Below are positions 38,189-47,300 of a DNA stretch of 64,000 nucleotides, piece after piece. The notes beneath the pieces were generated by a model. It was not told the DNA's origin and did not search any database. It was given only the letters and a program-made list of their open reading frames with translations. This DNA comes from Paenibacillus alkalitolerans (GTDB lineage: Bacteria > Bacillota > Bacilli > Paenibacillales > YIM-B00363): contig NZ_JAEMXM010000014.1 in the NCBI RefSeq assembly GCF_016482785.1, positions 1-64,000 of the forward strand. The letters run 5' to 3'. Position numbers and translations under genes: made by a program. The stretch's first letter is position 1. Each line of letters starts with the position of its first letter.

Positions 38189-38839
38189 ATGAGTTCGGGA
38201 AAACGCGTACTTATTATGACCGCGGTTGTGGCCGAAAGAGATGCGGTGTTGCGCGGACTTAGGGGTGCCGGCAGCTTCGACGTGTTGGCGGCGGGCGTCG
38301 GCCCGGCTCCGGCGGCGGCGTCCACGGCCGCGGCACTGGCGAGCGGCGAATACCGTATGGTTGTTAGCGCCGGTATTGGAGGCGGCTTTCCCGGCCAAGC
38401 GGAAATCGCTTCGATCGTGGTGGCGAACGAAATCATTGCCGCCGATTTGGGGGCGGAGACGCCTGACGGCTTCCTCGGCTTGGACGAGCTGGGCTTCGGC
38501 TCCGCTCGCATCCCGGTTGAAGCCGAATCGGCGTTCCGGGTGGCCGAAGCGTTGAAGGCTGCCGGATTGAAGGCCGCAATCGGCCCGGTGCTCACTGTAT
38601 CCACCGCGACGGGCACAGCGGCAACGGCGGCGGAGCTGGCCGCGAGGATACCGGATGCAGCAGCCGAGGCGATGGAAGGGTTTGGCGTGGCTACGGCAGC
38701 ATTTCAGCGAGGCTTGCCTGTACTGGAAATCCGCGCGATCTCGAACACGGTCGGCCCCCGCGACAGGGCGGCCTGGCGGATCGGCGAAGCGCTCAACGCA
38801 TTGGAATCCGCAAGCTCAGTACTTATAGAGGTGTTATAA
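38189..38839 (+). CDS. mqnB: Futalosine hydrolase
   Basis: This 216-residue nucleosidase-fold protein resembles MqnB: an N-terminal MTAVVAERDAV, the glycine-rich VVSAGIGGGFPGQA, the loop ADLGAETPDGFLGLDELGFG, and the C-terminal EAMEGFGVATAA with the purine-side glutamates, followed by EIRAISNTVGPRDRAAW. It cleaves futalosine to dehypoxanthine futalosine in the alternative menaquinone pathway. The stop overlaps the mqnD start as TAATG, so the two are translationally coupled. The sequence is GC- and Ala-rich compared with the neighbouring sugar loci. Confidence 0.92.
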   Translation: MSSGKRVLIMTAVVAERDAVLRGLRGAGSFDVLAAGVGPAPAAASTAAALASGEYRMVVSAGIGGGFPGQAEIASIVVANEIIAADLGAETPDGFLGLDELGFGSARIPVEAESAFRVAEALKAAGLKAAIGPVLTVSTATGTAATAAELAARIPDAAAEAMEGFGVATAAFQRGLPVLEIRAISNTVGPRDRAAWRIGEALNALESASSVLIEVL

Positions 38840-39678
38840 TGAGGATCGCTTTTTCACCTTGTCCCAACGATACTTTTGTTTTTCACGCTTGGGTGCATGG
38901 GCTGCTGCCTGGCGCTCCGAAGCTTAACGTGACCTATGCCGATATTGACATTACAAACAAACTTGCCGTTTCTGCGGACGGGCCGGACGTGCTCAAAATT
39001 TCCTACGCCGCTCTGCCGTGGGTATTGTCCGAATACGCGTTGCTGCCCTGCGGCGGCGCGTTGGGCAGAGGCTGCGGACCGCTTGTGCTGACAAGAAGCG
39101 GTGTTACCGCAACGCAAGATCCTGCCTCGCTTTCCGGCCGGCGGGTGGCGGTGCCCAGCGAGCGTTCGACTGCCTATTTGCTGTTCAGACTGTGGGCAGC
39201 CAGGCATGTACCTGGAGGCGTCGGGGAGATTGTAGTCATGCCTTTCCACGAAATTATGCCGGCCGTGCGCGACGGACTAATCGACGCCGGTCTGGTGATC
39301 CACGAGGCGCGTTTTACGTATCCGTCTTACGGGCTTTCCCTTCTGACGGACCTTGGCGGCTGGTGGGAATCGGACACGAATTTGCCGATTCCGCTTGGCG
39401 CGATCATCGCCAAACGGTCGTTGGATCTGAACGCAATTGCCGGCTGGACCCGCGCATCCGTCGAATACGCATGGGCGCACCCAGAGGCATCGCGCGAGTA
39501 TGTATTGCATCACGCCCAAGAGATGGATCCTCAAGTGGCGCAAGCTCACATCGCTTTGTATGTGAACGATTTTACCGCGAATTTGGGCGATGACGGTTAC
39601 GCGGCAGTTACCGCCTTGCTCGGCCGGGCGGCGGAAGAAGGGTTTGTTCCGGAGTTTGATCTCTCGGCACTCAGATAA
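38839..39678 (+). CDS. mqnD: 1,4-dihydroxy-6-naphthoate synthase
   Basis: This 279-residue protein resembles MqnD from the first residues (AFSPCPNDTFVFHAW) through GGALGRGCGPLV, the GLVIHEARFTY block and LGAIIAKRSL. It releases 1,4-dihydroxy-6-naphthoate from cyclic dehypoxanthine futalosine in the last committed step of the alternative pathway. It is a type II periplasmic-binding-protein fold without a signal peptide, so cytoplasmic. It overlaps mqnB by one base. mqnA and mqnC are not in the window. Confidence 0.93.
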   Translation: MRIAFSPCPNDTFVFHAWVHGLLPGAPKLNVTYADIDITNKLAVSADGPDVLKISYAALPWVLSEYALLPCGGALGRGCGPLVLTRSGVTATQDPASLSGRRVAVPSERSTAYLLFRLWAARHVPGGVGEIVVMPFHEIMPAVRDGLIDAGLVIHEARFTYPSYGLSLLTDLGGWWESDTNLPIPLGAIIAKRSLDLNAIAGWTRASVEYAWAHPEASREYVLHHAQEMDPQVAQAHIALYVNDFTANLGDDGYAAVTALLGRAAEEGFVPEFDLSALR

Positions 39679-39689
39679 CAAGGAACTTC

Positions 39690-40823
39690 GGTTAAAGATT
39701 CGTGAAAAGCCAAGGAAATTTCCTCAAACGAACACCCCGATCTCTGTCTGGTTCAACGGTGAGAAATTACATGGTAAATTATCGGAACACATCGCTTTTA
39801 AGGGAGTCATTGCCACTCAAGCCGAGATGTACGATATGCAGTGGAAGGGGGAGTTCCGCGAGCAGATGACCTACATCTCTCCGGCCAGCGGCGATCCAGT
39901 CGGCGTATCCTTCTTACAGCCGAGATCCAAAGAAGATTTGATCCGGCGAAGAATCATGATGTCTTTGTGGGCCGAGATGCATCACGGATTTTTAGGTCGT
40001 GCGCCGGATTATATGAACACCGCGCTGATGGCCTTTAGCTCGGCTGCGGAATTATTGTCCGAACAAGATCCACGATACGCTGATAATATGAGGAACTATT
40101 ATATTTACTGCCGCGAAAACGATATCACCCTCTCTCATGCTTTTGTCCAGCCTCATATTGGCAGATTCTCTACCTGTTTGCAAACATTAGAGGAACCGGA
40201 CGCAGCCAAAGTGATAGAAAAGAGTGAAGTCACGCACCAAATTCTGTGCAGAACGATCGCCAAAACAGAGTTTCTGCTCGGGACGATCGAGTATATTGTT
40301 TCAGTACTCGGATTGAACAGCCATGCACACATCATCGAGAAGGTTTCGGAAGTCATAACCGTGCTGGAGACAATGAAGTCGTTGCTATTGGCAGCGGAAG
40401 AAAAGGCGTTTACGGACTCGTGGGGGACAGTAATTCCCGACCCGGACATCATGTTCACCGCTAACTTCATATTTCCCCGAGTGTATCCTCGCATCATCGA
40501 AATTTTGCAGTTGATCGGGGCCAGCGGATTGATCATGCTCCCGAGAGAGGAAGATTTTTATGCGGAATATCCGATGACATCAATAAATACTTAAGAGTAA
40601 CTGATCTGGATGCTAAAAATAAAGGTGCTTATTCAGACTTGCTTGGGAAATTAGCACAAATTCGTTCGGAGGACGGCAAGTTTTGTATGAAAGGTTTTTC
40701 TTCGGCGATACGGCCCGGGTTGCCGGCCGGTTGTATAACGCCTATTCCAAAAGAGAGCATTATATCGATAAAGTAAAAAAATTTATAAGTATAAATCTCG
40801 ACTTACATGAGCGTAGCAAGTGA
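39690..40823 (+). pseudogene. hpaB-like 4-hydroxyphenylacetate 3-monooxygenase, broken
   Basis: The frame resembles flavin-dependent HpaB oxygenases: SVWFNGEKLHGKLSEHIAFKG, then ISPASGDPVGVSFLQPRSKE and WAEMHHGFLGRAPDYMNTAL. Near 40160, sequence expected over roughly 130 residues is missing and the frame rejoins at the later helical region (THQILCRTIAKTEFLLG). Around 40560 the frame shifts (DDINKYL follows in another frame) and near 40628 it shifts again, after which FRLAWEISTNSFGGRQVLYE and the C-terminus run to a stop at 40821. One deletion and at least two frameshifts make this a clear pseudogene. It begins directly after mqnD with no ribosome site. Confidence 0.85.
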
Positions 40824-40894
40824 TGCAGAAGCCGCTACGAAAGTTCACCGACACGAGAAGGTTTCATTAACCACTTTCACTGACGGTAATTCGG

Positions 40895-40919
40895 AACCGC
40901 CAATGACGGTGGTTTTTTT
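40895..40919 (+). terminator. Intrinsic terminator after hpaB remnant
   Basis: AACCGCC (40895-40901) pairs with GGTGGTT (40908-40914) with one G-U, followed by seven T. Confidence 0.75.
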
Positions 40920-41115
40920 GTTTTCGCCGCCGTCAAAGGTATGATGGAAAGAGTTAAATCGTAATTTTGTTATATAAAAAAATAGATATTGTTATTTATA
41001 AAGCATAAATTGTCATGTAAACTATTGTTAATTGATAATTTTGTTTTATCTTCAAGTCTCGCTCTTATCAGACGCTAGAAGGAGAAGCATGCCAATGTTC
41101 GGCGCATTACTATCG

Positions 41116-41129
41116 AGAAAGCGCTAACA
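41116..41129 (+). promoter_or_regulatory. cre-like site upstream of the giant modular protein
   Basis: AGAAAGCGCTAACA matches 13 of 14 cre consensus positions, with only the first T replaced. It lies about 260 bases before the coding start, in a region with AT-rich promoter-like sequence between 40970 and 41060. Confidence 0.5.
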
Positions 41130-41161
41130 TTTTGTCTTCCGGCTTGAGGAACCGTTTACGG

Positions 41162-41247
41162 CTAAACCCGCGCCACATGCGGTTTAGTATACATGCAATC
41201 TGCCAACTGAGGAGAGGAGGCCAATTAATATGAACACGAACTGGTAA
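41162..41247 (+). promoter_or_regulatory. Leader with hairpin and five-codon open frame
   Basis: CTAAACCCGC (41162-41171) can pair with GCGGTTTAG (41179-41187) leaving one bulged C. A strong ribosome site GGAGAGGAGG (41211-41220) is then followed nine bases later by ATG AAC ACG AAC TGG TAA (41230-41247), a five-codon frame. A second SD-like AAAGGAGGG occurs near 41269. The main start lies 140 bases further on. This could be a regulatory leader peptide or only the scar of a lost gene start. Confidence 0.4.
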
Positions 41248-41388
41248 CGACCGCTGTTATTCTGTTAGAAAGGAGGGCAGACAACATTCAGATTGCGTAT
41301 GGTGCATCGCGAAAACTTTTTATAATTTTATTTCGATTTGAAAATGTTTGACGGATGTTGAAAGAAATCAGTACTAGCGAGGGTGAAA

Positions 41389-44300
41389 ATGATGTTATTC
41401 AATCCAGTGAAAAGCGCAGCGGCGCACGTTAAACGCGTGTTGGCTGCCGGTCTTCTATGTGCATTGACGGTACAGGCTGCAGCTCCTGTTCCGGTGTTGG
41501 CGGCACAATCGGAAGCGGAGCAATCGGCGGCAGAAAGTGCAATCAGTTATTTGGACAAGCTCGATTTCGGCAATGCCGATTCCGAAAGCGCTCACAATTA
41601 CAAGGGCGACTTTACAAGCGTCATCACCGGTTTCATGGGTGAAACCGCCCGGGTGTCGAATCCTCTCGTTCCGCAGGAAGGGCAAGGCGGGGATCTGACC
41701 TTCACGATGAAGGTCCATCCGTATCTCCGCAACTACTTTACCATGAAACTGGGGGGAGAAGACAACACGTCAGGCTATAACAGCATGATCAATATCAACG
41801 GCGAGCAGGTCGGGTATGTGAGACATGGCGATTATGAAGCCATCAGCAAGGGGGGGTGGTTGCCGAACCGCTTTTACTACAATACGGTTATGCTTCCGCT
41901 GGAGTCTACATACGGGAAAGAGACCGTTGAAATCACGATCAAAACGCTCAATCAGTGGGGGAATGTTACGAATTCTTCGAGAGGCTTCTATAACGCTTAT
42001 ACCCATACTCAGGCCTATCTAAACGTAGATGACGAACCGCAGGGCTATAAATTCAGGCCGGATCAAAACCCGGATACGATTGTGGCGGCGGATTTGACGA
42101 ATGAGCAGAAGCAAGCGGCAATCGACGGCTACATGCAAAACCTCGTCAACCTGTTTAACAATTACTCGGCCAAAGTCGATTCCAATGCCGGCGGCAAGCT
42201 GTCCATCATCCGGTATCAGGATGAATTGAAATTTTACGCGAGCGCTTTGAAATACAGCTGGTCCCCGGCGAAGACTCCGGAAGAGAAGAGGGCGGCGCTG
42301 GAGCGCATTTTCAAAACGATCGACAACCATGTCAAGGATTATTACGGCAATACGAGACTGGTGCTGCGCGGCGGACACCAGGGCGACTGGGGCGGCTATT
42401 ACGGTGCGCTCGGCGAAGCGCTGTACATCGCCGAGAACCTGATCAAAGACGATACGATCTATGGGCCGGCGGCGTTCAACGAATTTCTGGATCAGCCGTT
42501 CGTCACCGGAACGACGGAAGGCGAGTTCTCACTTGCGGGTGTGGACTGGAACGGCGGCGAGCTGACGCGCCGAGAAGCGTGGGAACGGGTGCTGAAAGCG
42601 AACTTCGATTTTGCACGCGCGCGTCTTTCCTATATTTACAACCAGATGCTCTATACGTATGAAGGGGCGTGGGAAGCTCACGTTGGTCTTGGCATTATCG
42701 GTTCTCCGTTCTTTGAAGGCAAGGAGCGCAGCCATCAAATTTTGCTTGAATCATTGGGGATCCGGCCGTTCCTCGGTGAAGAGGTGCTCGTCGGTCCGAA
42801 CGGAGAAGAATTGGATCTGTATCATTCCTTGTTCTATCACGATGGGAGGGCGGTATTTACCGACGACTTCGTCCACATTGTCGGCAAAGGACTTGCCAAG
42901 AGCAAGCTGGACGAGAACGGCAACGTAGTGCGCCGCAAGCCGTACGGCGAACATTACACCGGCTTTACGGAAGCGGGGCTGACAAGGGAAAACGGCTACG
43001 TCGCCAACTATGGAGAAGCGGCAAACTACCTATTAAACTATTACTATAAAACGCTCGACCATGCCGGCGACGAGGAAATCAATGACGAAATCCTGAAAGC
43101 GGCGCTGAAAAACATCCACGCCCGCGGATATACCCGTTATTCGTCTTTGGACGGCGACGGAAAACGAGTGATGAGAGCGGAGCAAGTGACGGATGAGCGA
43201 AATCAGTCGTTGACCGGATTCCACGCGTACGGCGCGAGAGTAGGTCTTGGAATGACGATGCACTACGCATCGCTGGAAATGACGATGGCCCAGAACGAGC
43301 AAAAGTACAGCGGTCCGGAGTGGGACGAGTATTGGCAGTATGCGAAAGAAGCGGTCGGCTTTGCGCAGCAGCAGCTCGCGGATCGCCAGATGTTTAATGC
43401 GAACGACTTTGGCAACAGCGGTACAAATAGCGGACGAAATTTCCGGCTGGCGGATACGTACAAGTATGTGACGGCCGATCGGGCGAATTACAGCCGCTTC
43501 GGCGGCAGCGTGATGGCCGGGGTTGTGCTTCCGCAAACGGATTTCGATTATTACAAGCCCGAAGAAATCGCCGCCTTGGGCGTCAATCCGGACGATTACG
43601 AGCAGTTTGCGTGGGCGGATATCGACAATCTGTACCTGTCGGTAAGAGACGGCGATTTCCGGATGTTCGGCGCGTTCTTCTATCGCAATAAGGGCTCGGT
43701 TAGCAACGGCCGGCTTCATGTGATGAAAGACAACTACGACCATATCGTTCAGATCGCCACCAACAACCGGTTCCGGTATGAAGATTATTACTTGCGTCCG
43801 GATAATATCGACGTCGACTACATGTCGGATCAGGGGGGGAATAGGAGCGGCGCTCCCCAGGCGCTTATCGGCGAAGTCGCGCCGATTTCTTATCAACCGG
43901 GCGTCGGCACCGTCAACCGTGACAATCATGAACCGGATACGCCTTACTCCGGTTATCCGGAACTGCAAACGTCCAGATACGGGAAGTATTTCATGATTTT
44001 CAACACGACCCGCGAAGCATACGGCAATGAGCAATCGTTCGACGTTGAACTGCCGGCGGATTTCAGCGGCAGCACGGTACTCGACCTCGTATCGGGATCG
44101 AACGTTCCGGTTGTGGACGGAAAAGTGACCATTGCGGCCAAATCCGCGATGGTGCTGAAGTTAACGTCGGATATCGAGCTTGCTCCGAAGCCGTTGCACG
44201 TCGACTTCGTGAACGCTCTTGCAGGGAACGGCTATGTCGGCCTCTCCTGGAAAACGACCTCCGGCGGACAATCGTACACGATTACACGTTCGGAAACGGA

Positions 44301-47300
44301 AGAGGGTCCTTATGCGACCATCGCGACAGGCGTAGCCGGCAACTACTATAAGGACACTGCGGTTGAGAACGGCAAGGTGTACTATTACAAGGTCGCCGCG
44401 GTGAATGAGAACGGAGCGGGTTGGGAGTCCTGGCGCGCGAAGGCCGATTTGACCGTTCCGGTATCCGGCAATGCGGATACGGCCTGGCGCGATGACCGGA
44501 TCGGCGGAACGGCCGGCAGCTCCGTGATCGACGGTTCGTCCGTCACGATCGGTTCTGTGGGCGGGACAGGTCTCGGCGAAGGCGACGATTACAACATTTA
44601 CAAGCGGGATATTAACGATTCGCTGCACTTTGTCAGCCAGGTCGCAGCCGGAAACAGCTCGATCAGCGCGAAGCTGGACAGCGCGGCGGGGGAAGCAAGC
44701 GGCATTATGATGCGCGACCGGCTTACCGCCGACAAGGCTCGCTACATCTATTTCGGAGCGGATGCGAACGGCAACCTCGTTCTTCAGAACCGCACGCGGG
44801 TCTCGAAGCATCAATGGTCCAATCAGGTGGTAAGTCCGCTGAATGCGGGCATTGAAGGCTATACGGCGGCCGAGTATCCGTATTTAAAGCTGATGCGGGA
44901 TCATGATTCGCAGACGGTATACGCGTTCGTATCCAGGGACGGTACAGAGTGGCAATATGTCACGAAGATGATGACATTGTTGCCTTACGCTTACTATACC
45001 GGCGTTGTGGCCTCCGACGAGGCGGAATTCAGCGAGGTAACTTTTACGGAAGCTTCGGAAGGAATCGTCACTCCTTTCACCGCAAGAGTGAAGGATCAGG
45101 TGACGTTGTATTGGAACAAGCCGAAGCAAGCCTCCTGGTTCAATGTATATAGAACCTATGATGAAGAGGCGAGCTTGACCGATCCGGTATTGAAACCGGG
45201 CACAACGGAATTGGAGGACGGTTCCCCTTGGGAGGAGGTTCTCACGGGCACGAGAGCGACGTCATTCCAGGAAACCGGCTTCCGTTTCGGCAGCGTGCAC
45301 TATAAGGTGATGGCCGTTCACGGCGACGGAACGTTCGGACCGCTGTCCGCGACGGTTTCCGCATACGCTGACTCCATTGCCGTCGTTATGGCAGATGCAG
45401 AGAGACTCCCGGCTTCCGATTACACAAAAGTCAGCTTCTACCTGTACAATAAGGAATTGAGCCGGATCAAAAGCGAGATGGCGAAACCGGGCTTTGACGA
45501 GAAGAAGCTGATTGACGAGATTTACGACGCCAAAAAACTGCTTGTTTCCTACAGAACTCTTCTGACGAAAGTGCAGCTGCAGCCATCTATGGTAAGAGCA
45601 TCGGATAAGGGTTTGGGAAGCGACAGTATCTCAGAAGAACAAAATGGATGGTATCTCTTCGATGGAGACTTTTCAACCGTAACCCAAAACAGATCCACCG
45701 TTAGTTGGGTTACCGTAGATTTCGGAGCAGGTAATGAAAAAGTTGTTGAAACCTTCCGCTTCAAACCAAGAGCTAACGTAGTCAGCCGTGTAATTAATAC
45801 CGTATTTCAAGGTTCCAATGATGGCGTGAACTTTGTAGACCTGTATAAAATTACAAGCGCTAATGCTACCGATTGGAATAGTGCAATTAATCCTGACAAG
45901 ACGCCATACCGTTATATCCGCATTTATGACGATCATTTGGGGCGTTGTACCTTTGAAGAAATCGAGTTCTTGGAGAGAGGCATTGACAAGACGCTTCTCA
46001 CACAATTGTTCGATGAAGCTGCGGCTGCAAAAGCTGCGGGCATCTACACTGCTGATAGCCTCCAGTCTCTGCAGCAGGCTGTGGATGCGGCAACGGTGGT
46101 GGCGGGCAATGCCAATGCCACCCAAGATGAGGTAGATGCGGCGGATAACAGTATACTGGCTGAGCTGGAAGCACTGCAATATATCCCGGGCATGCCGGTG
46201 CTGGAATCGTTGAGAGACCGAACCGTAATTGCGGAAAACACGCTCTCGTTCAAGGTTGAAGCGGTAAATGCGGTAACCGAAGTCGTATATGGAGTGAATG
46301 ATCTGCCGGCGGGAGCTTCCTTTGATGCAGCAACCCAAATGTTCGAATGGACGCCAAGGAAGGATCAGGGCGGTGTTCACGCCGTAACATTTACCGCGGC
46401 TGCAGGCGATCTCTCATCGTCCAGAACGATCAGGATCACGGTCAAAGGGCAGCCGGTGTTCGAGCCGGTAACGGCAGTGGAACTGACCGCGGAACAGCCG
46501 TTCACCTATGAGGTGCCGGTCTCCGATCCGACAGGCGAACCGCTTGTATACAGCGCTGGCACACTGCCTGAAGGTTCGGCGTTCGACGCATCAGCCGGCA
46601 TATTTACCTGGACACCGAAAAATGCGGATTACGGCAGCCATCCGGTCACCTTCACGGTCAGCAACGGATTATTTGAGGTCAGCCAAACGATCGAATTTAA
46701 GGTAAACCTCCACATCCTGCCGCCGGAAGATTATACGAAAGGAAGCTACTACCTGTACACTCAGGAAGCAGAGCGGATTCAGGCGGAAATCGCCAAACCG
46801 GACGCCGATATAACGCAGCTTCTGGCCGAGCTTGAGCAGGCTGAAGAGCGGCTCGTTCAAGTGCCTTTATCACTCTATTCGTTTGAAGGCAACGCGGACA
46901 ACGCAATCGGATCGTCTGACGGAACCGTTGTTGGAACTCCTGCTTATACAGCCGGCAAGGTCGGGCAAGCCATCGATATGGATGGAAACCAATACGTGAC
47001 GCTGCCTGAGACGCATCCGCTTGCCAATTATGATGAGATCACTTTGGCAACGTGGGTGTACTGGAAAGGCGGCAACCAGTGGCAGCGCATTTTCGACTTT
47101 GGCAACAATACAAATGAATACCTGTTCCTTACGCCGAGATCGGGCAACAATACGCTGCGTTTTGCGATCAAGCACAGCGGCGGTGAACAAATGGTACAAA
47201 CGTCGCAGTTGGCCGCCAATCAATGGGTTCATGTGGCGGTGACACTGGGAAGCGGTTCGGCGAAGCTCTATGTCAACGGGGAACTGAAAGCCACGAATAA

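Noticed and set aside
43033-44034. 333-codon minus-strand open frame inside the giant gene
   Set aside because: Isoleucine/arginine-rich shadow frame antisense to a clear coding sequence.
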